A DNA stretch of 64,000 nucleotides from Adiantum capillus-veneris (GCA_014529385.2 CM043964.1:133456420-133520419); one strand, 5' to 3'; numbered from the stretch's first letter, positions 37,304 through 49,095 are shown. The notes: generated from the sequence alone by a model not told the origin. Made by a program: numbers and translations.

Positions 37304-38608
37304 TGTCACAAATGGGAGCGCACACGAATAATCAACAAGATGAAAATAAATAATCTTCAACTAATCAGAGTTGAGAGAGAAGTTCGACACAGTATTTGGG
37401 ACGAGAAGATGGGATGGTCCCCCCCCCTTAAAGAGAATCCTTTATTAGAAAGAATCTTTTTACAAGCACAAGAACCAACGAAAACCCCTCCATTCTAATT
37501 CTTTGACTCAATGGTCGTTTCTTCCCGTAAGGGAAATCCAAGAGACGAGCTGTCAATCCTTTTTTCGTCTGTACTCGGAGTCGAGACTCCGCAGACAATC
37601 TCCAAATTCCGTTCACAAAATTCCCAAGCGTAGGCCGACGCCTTCTTGCTTCTCCTTTGCGATGAAGTACCTACAAACACACACACAAACACGGGACAAC
37701 AATTCGTATGGCAAATCCACAATGGATGCCTGTCACTCTTGCGTGGGAAAAGCGACTTTCATGCTTTGCAATCTTTCAATCTCTTGCATATTTTGGTGGA
37801 AGAGTCTTCTCTTGTTGGCGCTGGCAATTCCTCCTTTGAGTGAGGGCATGTGGTGCTTTTATAGCTCCCTGGCCACAACAGGAATAGCTGAGCAGAGGTT
37901 GGCCACATAAAGATCGTGGCGTTTCTTTTTTTTTCCCCTTCCATTGTTCTACCCGAAATAGGGAGAGAATATTTTCTGGCGGGTTTTGTTGCTTTATTTT
38001 CTAAGTGGCTGCCCACTTATTAAGTGGGCAACCGACATATTTTAAAATTGGTATGAACCTGCCCAACAACTCAATAAAACCTTATGAGTTAAAAACAATG
38101 CTTTTCATAGCACTTCCCAGGTGTCCCTGGATGCAATGCAACCACATGCACAAATGCAATGCACACATAGATTTCTCGCGGGAAAGCGTTTGCTCTTTCC
38201 AAAAAACTCGTTAAAATATTTTGCTTTTGAAGAAAAGCTTCTCAGAACCCATCTTTATTCTTGTGCTTGCGTCTTTACACGTATTCCTCTTTCTAGCTTG
38301 GATTTCTTGCCATACCAACAAGATATTCCCTTTTTGATGCTTCCGTCACCCCATCACATGACGCATCAAGAATACTCGTTTCCCGGTCTCTCCTACCAAA
38401 CTAATGATAAAACCCCTTCACAATGCTTAATGTCACCCATCATATGACGCATCAGAGTTTTTTCATTTTTGATGGCTTTTAATAATTCCAATAGATCTAC
38501 AGTTCCTAACCTTACTGTTCAAGTGCACATCTTTAAATATCCTAATTTCAATAAAAAGAAATTACTCAAGAAAATCAAAAAAATAAGAAAATAGTCCATT
38601 TAGCAACA
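37304..38608 (-). repeat. Family X 3' LTR of nested derivative
   Basis: The 1305-bp copy runs in element sense from TGTTGCTAAATGG to TTTGTGACA and aligns with 38872-40103 and with 34054-35391. A poly-C run lies at about 37419-37427. Confidence 0.85.
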
Positions 38609-38871
38609 TCTCTTTGGCTTCTAAACAGTTGACCTCAACTGTAGTGCTTGTACACATCCTTCCAGAATCTCGGGATAGGAGGCTAATTTCTCCTCGGTCA
38701 TCCACTGAGCATCTAGAGTGGAATATTTCTAGACTTAAGTGTTTGGTCTTGATGATGGATAGTCTGCTTCGGTTGGAGTATCTCTTTTGTAGTTAGAGTG
38801 TAGGTCCTCATCAATGATTGCTGACTCCATCATCCTCTGAAGGGTATTATGAGGATACAGCTTCACGCAAA

Positions 38872-40103
38872 CAGAGTTGAGGGAGAAGTTCGACACAGTA
38901 TTTGGGACGAGAAGATGGGCTGGTTCCCCCCCCCCCCCTAAAGAGAATCCTTTTTTAGGGAGAATCTTTTTACAAGCACAAGAACCAAAGAAAACCCCTC
39001 TGTTCTCTAATTCTTTGAGTCGATGGTCGTTCCTTCCCGTAAGGGAAATCCGAGAGACAAGGTGTCAATCCTTTTTCAGTCTGTACTCGGAGTCAAGACT
39101 TCGCAGGCAATTTCCAAATTTTGTTCCCAGAATTCCCAAGCGTAGGCCGATGCCTTCCCGCTTCTCCTTTGCGATGAAGTACCTGCAAACATACACAAAC
39201 ACGGGACAACAATTTGTATGGCGAATCCACAATAGATACTTGTTGCTCTTGCGTAGGAAAAGCGACTTCCGTGCTCCGCAGTCTCGCGATCTCCTACGTC
39301 TTCCGACATTATAGTCTTCTCTTGTTGGTGCTGGAAACTCCTCCTCTAAGTGAGGGCATGTGGTGCTTTTATAGCTCCTTGGCCACAGCAAGAATAGCTG
39401 AGGAAAGGCTGGCCACGTAGAGATCACGACGGTTTTTTTCCCTGCTGTTCTACCCGAAATAGAGAGAGAGAATTTGTTGGCTAGTTTTGTTGCTTTATTT
39501 TCTAAGTGGCTGCCCACTTATTAAGTGGGTGGCCAACATTTTTTAAAATTGATTTGAACCTGCCAAAAAACTCAATAAAACCTTATGAGTTAAAAACAAT
39601 GCTTTTCACAGCACTTCCCAGGCGTCCCTGGATGCAGCCACATGCACAAATGCAATGCAAACATAGATTCCTCATGGGAAATCATTTGCTCTTCTCAAAA
39701 AACTTGTTAAAATATTCCCCTTTTTAAGAAAAGCTTCCCAAAATTCATCTTTATTCTCGTGCTTTCATCTTTACGTGTATTCCTCTTTCAAGTTCAGATT
39801 TCCTGCCAGACCAACAAGATATTCCCTTTCTGATGCTCCAGTCACCCCATCACCTGACGCGTCAGGAATACTCGTTTCCCGGTCTCTCCTACCGAACTAA
39901 CGGTAAAACCCCTTCACGATGCTTAATGTCACCCATCATATGACGCATCAGAGATTTCCGTTCTTGATGGCTTTTAATAATTCTAGTAGATCTACAGCTC
40001 CTAACCTTACGGTTCAAGTGCAATTCTTTAAATATCCTAATTTCAATATATAAAAATTACTCGAGAAAATAAGGCAAATAAGAAAATAGTCCATTTAGCA
40101 ACA
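38872..40103 (-). repeat. Family X 5' LTR of nested derivative, truncated at U5
   Basis: Matches 37365-38608 at roughly 90% by eye. The terminal about 60 bp of U5 and the primer-binding site are missing, replaced by unrelated sequence at 38609-38871. Element-sense ends at 40103 with TGTTGC. Confidence 0.85.
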
Positions 40104-41110
40104 CGCGGGTACTCATCGGCTTCAAGAATCTTATCTTTCGTGCTTAGGAAGGGTGGAACCTTTGCAACACATTCAATAATCTCATAAGGTGCCTTTCCCG
40201 TCGAAGAGTGTATCGTGTTATTGTAGGCAAATTCCACCAAAGGTAAATACTTTTCCCATTGAGTCTTCTGATCCAAGATGTAAGACTTCAATAAATCTAG
40301 TACCATTGAATTGGCAATCTCGGATTGCCCATCAGTCTACGGGTGGAATGATGACAAGAACTGCAACCGCGTACCGATGTTCTCCCAAATTTCCTTCCAA
40401 AACAAACTCGTAAATCTGGGGTCCCTGTCGGAGACAATCGTCTCGCGCATGCCATGTAATCTGAAAATCTGGGCCACAAACAGTCTCGCTAAGTGATCCA
40501 ACTTGGCTGTTTTCTTCACTGGAATTGCAATACTTTCCCAGGGGCGGGTGGGTATGGGCAAAGGCTGTAACAATCCCTGTGCTTTATGCCTGTCAAACTT
40601 GACCTTCTGGCATACTAAGCAACTGCACACAAACTCATCCACGTCCTTCTTGAGTCTCGGCCAAAAGAAGTATCTCTCTACCCCTTTCAAGGTGGTAGCA
40701 ATGCCGCTGTGATCCGTAAAAGGTGAATAGTGGCATTCGGTCATAACCTTTTTCCTCAACGGTTGTGTAATGCACAACATGGTTGTCTTCATCAAGTAGC
40801 CATCCAAAATGAAATATCCCGTTACTGTCTCCCCATCCCGTATCAATGTGAAAATGTATGCAAAATTTGTATCTGTGGCATTTGGATTGATCATATCCTT
40901 GAAGCTCCTATGATGTATCATGGAAATAGCCATAACCAACGGCTTTCGAGACAAAGCATTTGCCAAAAAATTCTTTTGTCCCTGTACATGGACAATATGT
41001 TCGTCCACCGCATCTAGTTTTTCGACAGTTGTTTCTGTGACAAGAAGTAGCATAAACTCTGATGGTCTGTAAAGACAGTAAAATCCGCTTTGAGTAGGTA
41101 ATGTCACCAC
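40104..41110 (-). pseudogene. Family Y integrase core, with deletion
   Basis: Element-sense translation shows the end of RNase H, the zinc-binding H2C2 region ('HYSPFTDHSG' and 'CSCLVC'), then 'PWESIA' followed directly by 'PVKKTAKLDHLARLF', then 'SDRDPRF' with the second catalytic Asp. The segment expected between 'PWESIA' and 'PVKK', which carries the first catalytic Asp, is missing; the homologous fragment at 63452-63664 retains it ('SIAMDLTFDLP'). A TAG after 'SSFHP' (about 40337-40339) interrupts the frame, which continues open to the insertion. Confidence 0.85.
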
Positions 41111-42290
41111 TGAGGAAGAACATGGATAACTACCAAAAGATCTTTCTCATAATTCTGTGATGTCAATTTTGGCCTTGAAAACAATCGGCTTTCGTAGGAA
41201 ATGACATGGCCTTCTTGCATTAAGACCGCACCCAGACTACGATCACAAGCATAACAATATACTTCAAATGACTTTTACAAGTCCGGCAAGGTCAAAACTA
41301 GTCCTGTAGTCAAATTTTCTTTCGGTGTCTGAAAGGCAGTCACCTCTATGGATCCCCATGAGAAAGGGACTCCTTTCTACATCAACACATGCAAAGGGGA
41401 AGCAACCTTTGCAAACTTTCTAATCAACCGCTTGTAGTACAAACACAAGCCCAAGAAGCTTCTAGCTTCATGGTATTCTTCAAATTGGGCCAATCACGGA
41501 TAGTGTGTATCTTGGCCAGTTCCATTTGCACTCCTGCTCTACGGCTGACACAATGTGTCCCAAAAAGTGTATCTCTGGTAGGAAAAATTAACTTTTCTTT
41601 GCAGTAATCACCAGCTTGTGATCTCGTAATGCCTAAAAGACCTATACCAGATGATCTCTATGTTTTGCCTCATTCTTGGAGAAAACAATGATGTCATCAA
41701 AAGAAAGTGCCAACAAATGGTCTGTACTCTCGAAAAATCATGTCCATCATCCGGTTCAATGTCGCAAGAGCATTGGTTAGGCCAAAAGGCATCACCAAAA
41801 ACTCAAATAACCCAAAAGTCGTTCAAAAAGCTATCTTGTAGACATCTCCTAGCGCGATTCGGATCTGATGATATCCACTTTTCAAATCGATCCTGCTAAA
41901 GCATGAGGATCCCTGTAGTGGGTCAAGAATATCATCAATTCTAGGAATCGAAAATCTGTTCTTGATGGTGATTTTGTTGAGAGCTCTATAATCGATGCAC
42001 ATTCTCCAAGATCTCTCTTTCTTCAAAACCAACAACACTAGAGAGCAGTACGCTGAAGTACTAGGCTCGACAAGACCCTGTTCCAAGAGGTCTTTCACTT
42101 GGTTCATAATCTCTTTGTTCTGGGCTCGGCTCACACGGTAAGGTGGTCGGTTTGGTAGTGTGCTTCCAGGTATCAGATCAATGGTATGATCCTCAGGATG
42201 AGCGGGTGGCATCTCACCTGGCAGGCCCTTTGAAAATAAATTGGGATGAGTGTGGAGAAAATCTTGGCATTCTGTATCAAGTTCAGACAT
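41111..42290 (-). pseudogene. Family Y reverse transcriptase and RNase H, decayed
   Basis: Element-sense: 42290-41823 is an open RT start ('IMNQVKDLLEQGLVEPSTSAY', 'SWRMCIDYRALNKITIKNRF', 'FSRIDLKSGYHQIRI'). The active-site block in another phase reads 'LSFDDIIVFS' near 41679-41710. RNase H follows with 'EVYCYACDRSLGAVLMQEGHVISYESR' cut across stops near 41180-41260. Several frameshifts and stops, so no function is expected. Confidence 0.85.
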
Positions 42291-42302
42291 ATGTGTCCTA
42301 TT

Positions 42303-43000
42303 CTAATCATTCAACTCTCTCAAAAAGATCAAGTAAACAAGCAGATTGGATTTCATTAATTTTGAAATGACCAAAGCCAATACAATAGGGACATACTCGC
42401 CCTTAAGTTTTACATCGAGTACAATGGTTCGGCCCTTCTCTGTAGTCAAAGTCTCTTTTCTCACCCGATAGTCGACCACAACGTTGTTCTTATGGTACGA
42501 TGGAATTCCCAAGAGGACATCACAACCTTCCAAGGACATTATGTAGAAGTCCTCATGCACCAAATACCCTTGAAAATGCAAGCAAAGTTTGCCAATGACA
42601 GGTGTAATGGCTACATCCTTGTCGGGTACCGCTAGAATTTCCTCTGCTAGTGGTCCCATCCGATCGGGTGTGATCTCGAGCCGCACCCCCAATTCAGGTG
42701 AAATGAAGTTGGCCTTGGCTCCTCCATCAAAGAAAAACAGGGCTTCTTGGTCTTTCACTTTGCCCCGGCTCGACAAAGTTCTGTACTCTCATCAATCGTG
42801 CTAGGGTCAGTACCCATGCAATCTGGAACCAGGTCTGCTTTCATCTTGCCTTTTCGTCCACGTTCCTCAGCTGCTTTCAAACCCTCAGGCTTGTCTTCAT
42901 CTTTGTCATTCTAATCTTTTGGTGCCTTCTTAGGGCACGTCGTGGAGATATGCCAAGTTTCCCAGCATCCAAAGCACTTCCCCTCTTTGATGTAAAGAGA
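42303..43000 (-). pseudogene. Family Y zinc knuckle and aspartic protease
   Basis: Element-sense: a CCHC knuckle C-FG-C-WETW-H-ISTT-C at 42935-42976, then a 157-codon open frame 42776-42303 carrying the protease. The active-site block reads 'FFFDGGAKANFIS', with Gly where most retropepsins have Ser or Thr, and the C-terminal block is 'CDVLLGIPSYHKNNVVVDY'. A frame change separates knuckle and protease. Confidence 0.85.
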
Positions 43001-44060
43001 TCTCTCTTGAGGAGTGAGCTTGGGTCGTGCATCCTTTTATTTCTTTTTTGGGTTAGTCTTCTTCTTTCTACTGTCATTGTTTGAAGTCTGTTTTGTTCTT
43101 TGCATCATGATTTCATTTGAGGGTAGGTCAAACTGTCTGAATGAATGGCAAATCCCCGTTTCGCATGACTCATCAGTTCCTAAATGGAATCTGACTTTTG
43201 CTCTAAGCAGTGATTTCGGATCTCTGTAGGAAGACCCAAGGTAAACTGCTCAATTTGTTCTTTGAACGTGATCTTTTAAATTGAAGAGGCTGGTAGAAAA
43301 GAGCTCTAGAATCTCTCGCAATAAGCATCCAATGTATCTTTCTTGGTCATCCGAAGATGGTTCCAAGCAGTTTGTATGTCGCGTTCGTACTCTCAAGTCA
43401 ACCAAGAAGAAATAAAAATCCTTTTGAATTTAAGCCATTTCATTGGCACTGTCTTGTTCAATAGAAGCGTGGACCACCAAGTTCTAGCATTTCCCTTGAA
43501 GTAAGAGGTAGCCCTTCGAATCTTGGAGTGCTCTGAGTAACACCCTCTAGAGAAAGCTATGTCAAACTGCTGTATGAAGGCCAAAGCCTTTGAAGCATCT
43601 CGATATCTAGAAAACGTGTCAAATTTAATTGACTGTCCATCTTCTTTAAACTCTCGGACTTTCTTGCTTTTATTCTCCAAAAAAATCATACTGGTTGGCT
43701 TTATAAAAATTCTTCTTCTTTACATATAATCTGTGGTGACGAGTCCTCTGTAGAACTATCAAAAACAGGGCGAGACCTAGGCTTCTTTGCCTTTTTCTTG
43801 CCCTTTTTGAAGCTTTGCTTTTTGCTTCACTTTTTCCCTTTTTTGTCTTCTTCGCTCGAGTCAAAAGAGCTAGAAGAACTGTCAGAAGAAGAAGAAGAAC
43901 TGGGTATTCCTTCAAATTGCACATGCTTCTTCTGTTTTCTTGCCAAGGCAAAAGTAGACTGATGACCCAAATAACTCGGGAAGTTAGTGCCTTTATTCTG
44001 CTTTTTGTCGTGCTTTTTGACTTTGTTCTGCGCGTCAAAAAGCTAAGAAATCCGTGTATC
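43001..44060 (-). pseudogene. Family Y gag
   Basis: Element-sense gag core at 43689-43393 contains 'SIKFDTFSRYRDASKALAFIQQFDIAF' split by normal sequence and 'TWWSTLLLNK', matching the retrotransposon gag domain. The same protein appears on the plus strand at 46125-46745. The preceding part (44060-43690) is Lys/Ser-rich. Stops occur after 'SSWLT' (43393) and elsewhere. The N-terminal part joins directly to a truncated LTR. Confidence 0.8.
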
Positions 44061-44164
44061 AACCACCTCTTCTAATTCGTGCTCTATAAACATCCTTGAA
44101 GTAGGAGGTTTCTAGAGTGCCGATTTGAGGCGTGGTTCTGTGGTTTTCCACCACTATGAGTGCA

Positions 44165-44390
44165 CCTCGTCCAAGGCTGTTTGAGTCATAAAGCAAGTCC
44201 AAAATGTGCCATGCTGTCGTAAACAGCACTGCAAAAAGCGAAAATTCTACACAGCGTCTGTGAATTGTGCCGCAAAACGTGGAGACTGCCATGTCAGCTT
44301 TTTTGCCTGCATTCATGGGAGTTCCTGGAAAAGGGAGGGTGTGTGTGAGTGTGTGTGTGTACTAGGCAGCCATGTCACTAGTTTGTGACA
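44165..44390 (-). repeat. Family Y 5' LTR, U3 remnant only
   Basis: Only the U3 end (element-sense TGTCACAAACTAGTGACATGG) remains, matching 35940-36145. R, U5, the primer-binding site and the gag start are missing, so the 5' end was deleted. A (GT)n run lies at 44340-44360. Confidence 0.8.
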
Positions 44391-44910
44391 GACGAACTTC
44401 AACAAGTACGTGTCCAACTCACAGAATTGTAGCAACTTATCTTGTTGCCGGTTGTCCAAAAGATTTTGGACAAAATTAAGAAGCTGCAAGGAATAGATGC
44501 CGATGGGTTTTAGGAAAATCTTTCCGGTGGTAGCAATCCATAGGAGGAGGAGGCGTAAAGAGGTGTACAAGGGATCTCTGGATCAGAAGGGCCAGGAAAA
44601 AGAACTTTCTCTGTTCAACAAAAGCAAGGATGTCTCTCTCTCTCTCTCTCTTCTCCATCATACTCTCCCAACTATACTACTACAACCACTTCTCATACAG
44701 TATCTAAATCTTCTCCAAAGAAAAAAAATCCTACTACTTCGCTACGCAATACTAAAGAGAAGCCCAAGTTCAAGAAGGATAACTGCAAGCGTCACAGCAA
44801 GATGCGAGTTTTCAAATCTAGTGCAAGGACGTGAAGTTTGACAACTACACAGGATGGAGAGACATCTCCAAGGCACTGTCTTTCATTAGATAGTTTGAAG
44901 TTGCTTTTGT
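44391..44910 (+). pseudogene. Outer family X gag, first part
   Basis: Continues the family X element from 35493. In shifting phases it gives a Lys-rich segment ('KEKPKFKKDNCKRHSKMRVF') and then 'KFDNYTGWRDISKALSFIR', with a stop after Arg, followed by 'FEVAF' where the next insertion falls. A short (CT)n run lies at 44633-44651. The continuation is at 46997. Confidence 0.7.
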
Positions 44911-45473
44911 TGTCACAAATTGGTGACATGGCATGCCCAAATGCATTCACAACAGGGTACCAGCCCAAAAAACGCAGCAACATGCTCATGTGGCAGTACT
45001 GTACGGATTTTTGCTTTTCACGCTAACTGGTGTATGGAAATCCCTCTTTTTGTGCTGAGCTGCTGACACAGCAGAGGGTACAGGAAAAAAGCAGCTGGCT
45101 GAATTCTATGAGGGCTGATTTTGGCAGCTTTTGAACCAATTGCTTTATTTAAGATGCTTTTAAAAGTTGGCAGCTTTTGGGGCTCTGCTTTTGTGCATCC
45201 CTTGTAACTTATAAATAAGTGGGCAGGGCCCTCACTCCTCAGAGCATCTAGACGCAGAGTGTGAGAGTGAGCACCCTCCCACTCTCTTGTACTTTGGATA
45301 CAGACTAATATAAAAATAAATACCAAAAGGGGTGGCAGTCTTTGGGGCCAATACCTCTTGGCACGAAACTCCACCGGGCCATGTCAAATTAAGTGTGAAT
45401 TGTGAACTGTTTTGGAGTGAATGTCTACTGTGTCGCGGTAGAATTTTGACTTGGAGTGTCCAAGTTTGTTATA
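44911..45473 (+). repeat. Family Y 5' LTR (plus-strand derivative)
   Basis: The 563-bp LTR runs from TGTCACAAATTGG to AAGTTTGTTATA. It has a TATAAATA box at 45210-45217 and the diagnostic 'GGGGCCAATACCTCTTGGC' block near 45340. It lacks the long CT tract found in the 35494-36145 copy. Confidence 0.85.
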
Positions 45474-45474
45474 G

Positions 45475-45486
45475 TGGTATTAGAGC
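45475..45486 (+). other. Primer-binding site of family Y derivative
   Basis: TGGTATTAGAGC, one transition from the initiator-tRNA-Met consensus, one base after the LTR. Confidence 0.8.
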
Positions 45487-45559
45487 ACAAAATGATTCTT
45501 CTTCTACAAAGGATTCGATCCTTTTTATAGCGCACACAGCCTTTGGGAAAGAATCTTTG

Positions 45560-46751
45560 TGTCCCAACCCCAGACTTATTAGCCACTCCCACCCTTCATA
45601 CATCACGCATCGGGCGCACTCCCGTCTTTATCGCTGTCTTACAGGGCATAAAGCCATTAAGAATCCCAGATTACACAGGGGTTCTCGTGAAGAATCTGAT
45701 GGAGATGACACCTCTCAGTGGGAAGGCAAAGAAAAGTTGAAAATCCAATGCGGGAACTGAAGAAAAGAATGAAGATTTGGGCAGATTTTTTTTGGACAAG
45801 TTTGCCAGAAAGGAGTACAAACCTCAACTGCAAATTGGCATATGTGTGAATAGATTGATTAAGTACTCTAGGGACCCGAGATTGGCGAAACACCTAAAGA
45901 ATTATCCAATTGATAAGATTTACTCAAGATGGCGTGTGGCCATTGCTTCTCCTCTCAGGTAGGGAGGAAAGCCGAAAAGACAGATGAGTGCAGAAAAGCA
46001 GAAAAGACAGATGAGTGCAGACATGGACAAGTGAAGCAAAAAAGCAAAGTTTTGGAAAGAGCAAGAAAAAGGCAAAGAAGCCCGAGTTTCTGACAGTTCT
46101 ACAGAGGAGTCATCCTTAGACAATTTGGACTCCGACGATCACAAATTTTACGCAAAGAAGAAGCATTTCTATAACGCCAACCAAGATGACTTCCTCAAAG
46201 ATAAAAGCAAGAAAGTTAGAGAATTTAAAGAAGGTGGGCTATCAATTAAGTTTGACACTTTATCTAGATTCCAAGATGCTTCAAGGGCTTTGGCCTTCAT
46301 ACAACAATTTGATATAGCTTTCTCTGGAGGACATTACTCAGAGCACTCCAAGATTTGGAGGGCTACCTCTTTCTTCAAGGGAAATGCTTGAACATGGTGG
46401 TCCACCCTTCTACTGAAAAAGGAAGCTCTGATTAAATGGTTGAAATTCAAAAGGCTTTTTATTTTTTCTTGGCTGATTCAGGAGTACGAACAAGATATAC
46501 GAACTGCTTGGAATCATCTTCGGATGACCAAGGGAGATTATTTGGACACTTATTGCAAGAGATTTTGGAACTCTTTTCTACTAGCCTCTTCATGTACGAA
46601 GGTCTTGTTTAAGGAACAGATTGAGTGGTTTTGCTGCGAACTTCCAACAGAGATCCAAGACTACTGCTTGGAACAGAAGTTGAATTCTTTTCAAGAATTT
46701 ATGGGTCATGTGAAACGGGGTTTTGCGATACATTCGGGAAATTTGACTTAC
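45560..46751 (+). pseudogene. Family Y gag, truncated
   Basis: Frames at 46125-46391 and 46440-46832 encode the gag core ('KVREFKEGGLSIKFDTLSRFQ' split, 'FIQQFDIAFSGGHYSEHSK', 'HLRMTKGDYLDTYCKRFWN', 'WFCCELPTEIQDYCLEQK'), homologous to 43393-43689 on the other strand. A TGA follows 'FFKGNA' (46389-46391). The gag ends abruptly at about 46751 in LTR sequence. Confidence 0.8.
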
Positions 46752-46996
46752 CCCCTCACTCCTCAGAGCATCTGGACGCAGAGTCTGAGAGTGAGCACCC
46801 TCCCACTCTCTTGTACTTTGAACACAAATTAATACAAAAAAAATACCGAAAGGGGCGCCAGTCTTTGGGGCCAATACCTCTTGGCACGGAACTCCGCTGG
46901 GCCATGTCGAATTAAGTGTGAATTGTGAACTGTTTTGAAGTGAATTTTTGATGTGTCACGGTAGAATCTTGACTTGGAGTGTCCAACTTTGTTACA
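46752..46996 (+). repeat. Family Y 3' LTR, 5'-truncated
   Basis: Matches 45230-45473 from 'CCTCACTCCTCAGAGC' to the LTR end TTTGTTACA. It is joined directly to gag at a point where both parents carry CCCTCA, consistent with a microhomology-mediated deletion. Confidence 0.85.
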
Positions 46997-47700
46997 TTTT
47001 CCAACGGAAACTTCACCAAAATATCCAAGTTATGTCATGTTGGGATGCATCTCAAGGAGACAACAAGCAACTGGTGGTTAGCCAAGCTTTTGGAAGGTAC
47101 ACAAGCCAAAACATGGGCTCAATTCAAAACTGAATTTTATGAACAATTTCTTCCACCTGACTTCAAGGAGGACATTCAGAAGGAATGGAACTGTCTCACC
47201 TAGAAGGAACATGAGAAAGTCACAGCTTATGTTGACAAGTATTGGTCGGTTCTAAGTTATGTCTTTCATGACGATTGCCAACAAGAAAAAGGTGCGGAAG
47301 CTAGAAGCAGACCTTCAAACACGCTTCGCAAAATCATGAAGGTGTATCCACATGACACCCTTCAGTGGATGATGGAGTTGAAAATCATTTTCAAGGATCT
47401 ACATTCCACCGGTACCCCCATATGGATGGAACATAGCATGTATCGTGCAAGGCAAAGAGCGGTTTATGATGTCCGTGAGAGGACCAAGGCAAAAAGCGTC
47501 CCCTAGAGGACACGGATCAGCCTAAGAAGTCAGATGGTGGCGGCAAATGGCTCAAGTATCTCATGCCTAATCAAGTACAAACCTTCAAAGAGCAAGGAAG
47601 GTGCTTCTACTATGGTGAGAAAGGACACATGAAGACCGACTACCCAATTCAGCATCAACGATAGGAACAACATCTTTGAAGAAGGAATCCACTCCACCGA
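46997..47700 (+). pseudogene. Outer family X gag, second part
   Basis: Resumes the outer gag with 'TTSNWWLAKLLEGTQAKTWAQF' split by normal sequence, 'FYEQFLPPDFKEDIQKEWNCL', then a stop (47201-47203) and further gag-like sequence including a partial zinc-knuckle region ('FYYGEKGHMKTD' near 47610). Stops near 47503 and 47660 break it. Confidence 0.75.
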
Positions 47701-47771
47701 GCTCAAATTTCATCCCTGATGTGTAGGGGAATACTGAAACAGAAAAAGGGAAGCGTCAATTCCTTAAAGGC

Positions 47772-48330
47772 TTGGGATCTGTGAATAACCAACAGGTTTT
47801 GATCCCCTATGATCTTGGGTTGAAAGACAACTTCATTTCATTGGAAACTGTAGAACGCTTGGGCCTCACACCAGCTCAGCTTGGAACTTTAGTCATTTCC
47901 GGATTGGCATTTGAGGGGTTGACCACCAATGCAACTCCCGTGCAAGGACAACTCAATCTTCGGATTGGCAAATACAGGGACCACGAATCATTTTTAATGG
48001 CACCCATCGAGGGATGTGATATCATCTTGGGTATGCCATAGCACTTCCATATGAAACCGGTCCCAGATTATGTAGAAAGGACCCTTGCTTTTGAGCATGA
48101 GGGCAAGAACATTAAAATTTTTATTGATGCAGGGGATTGGCTATTCCCTATTGTAAGCCATGTCTCCATTAAGAGGGAAATAATGAAGTGCGTTTTTGCT
48201 TACTTGATTTTTAAAAGAGAAAAAGATAAAACTAATGAGGGTTCGCTCTCTAGTTTGGAAATTTAATGTTTTCAATTCTTGAAAAGTATACAGACAAGCT
48301 ACCTTTGGAACGTCCAAAAGATAATTGTTG
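47772..48330 (+). pseudogene. Outer family X aspartic protease, truncated
   Basis: An open frame 47772-48041 shows a degenerate protease: the active-site block reads 'LIPYDLGLKDNFIS' where Asp-Ser-Gly would be expected, then 'FLMAPIEGCDIILGMP', the typical C-terminal block. A stop follows and the frame continues to 48266. The element ends at about 48330 where an unrelated repeat begins. RT, integrase and 3' LTR are absent. Confidence 0.75.
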
Positions 48331-48594
48331 TCAGGTGCAGCGGAAGAGAATAAGGATTTTCTCGTATCTAGTACTCCACACACAAACACAAGGGACACTT
48401 TACTTCACTTGAAAGAACTGAACTGAACTGAAAGAAAGAGAGAGACAAGGGAGAGAAAAGAGATGACACAGGGATATTGGGTCCCAACTATCAAGGACCC
48501 CCTTGCTATGTTGCCAGAGCAAGTACTTTCTTTATTCTTGACAATGTTGATACAATGACTAAATGTTGACATGCTGATGCTAATGGACACCGAC
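48331..48594. repeat. LTR-like fragment sharing terminus with 33707
   Basis: Starts TGTCAGGTGCAGCGGAA like 33707 and keeps a similar internal order (purine-rich GAGAGA stretch, then 'GGGTCCCAAC'). It probably truncated the outer family X element. Its right edge is uncertain. Confidence 0.35.
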
Positions 48595-48896
48595 CATAGT
48601 TACCACGGAACGGACCTAGGAGGCCTTGGAACGTCAGAATGGTGTTCTGGCCGGTTGATCTTGCTCGGAACAACTCGGAACAGACGGGCGTTTCGACAGG
48701 TCAGACATGACCGAAACAACAAGGATGGAGTGCACTGGAATGGCCATAAACGGGAAATAAAAGGGTCATCTGAGTAGCCAACGGTCATAAATGGGCATAT
48801 ACAGCCAGTAGTAAATTCATAAATTGCTCCCTCTTCCACCCATTCCTTCATAAATGCATCAAGGCTCTCTCTCCCTTGCATTCAAGCCATAGTCTT

Positions 48897-49069
48897 GCCG
48901 CTCGGGCCTCAAGCTCTCAACCTCTCTCTCTTGGGCTTGCCTTCAAGGCTCAAGCTCTCTCTCCCTCAGTCTCAACTTTCAAGAGGTGAAGCCTCACTCT
49001 CAAGATCTCTATCTCAACTTCTCAAGTTCTCACTGAGCCAAGCCTCTCTCTCTCAAGCCCTCTCTCAAG

Positions 49070-49095
<26 letters not shown>
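48897..49095. repeat. CTCAAG/CTCT-rich imperfect repeat
   Basis: Degenerate tandem array of CTCAAG, CTCTCAAG and CTCT units ending in a pure (CT)n run (49067-49095). The Leu-Ser-rich frame through it is repeat-derived. Confidence 0.85.

Larger units (their letters stand above)
37304..40103 (-). mobile_element. Family X deletion derivative nested in family Y integrase
   Basis: A 2.8-kb insertion with outer ends TGTCACAAATGGG (37304) and TTAGCAACA (40103). Flanks CGCGT (37299-37303) and CGCGG (40104-40108) form a 4-of-5 target duplication. It consists of a full 3' LTR (37304-38608), about 260 bp of internal sequence and a 5' LTR lacking its last about 60 bp (38872-40103). The internal piece in element sense includes 'YSTLDAQWMTEEKLASYPEILE', resembling the end of a chromodomain region, so gag and nearly all of pol were deleted. 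The LTRs are family X. Confidence 0.85.
44911..46996 (+). mobile_element. Family Y deletion derivative nested in outer gag
   Basis: A complete 5' LTR (44911-45473), primer-binding site, part of gag, then a direct junction into the 3' half of a second LTR ending at 46996. All of pol and the first half of the 3' LTR are missing. The flanks rejoin the outer family X gag reading ('FEVAF' then 'SNGNFTKIS'). Both flanks carry a TTTT run, but an exact target duplication is not clear. Confidence 0.85.
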
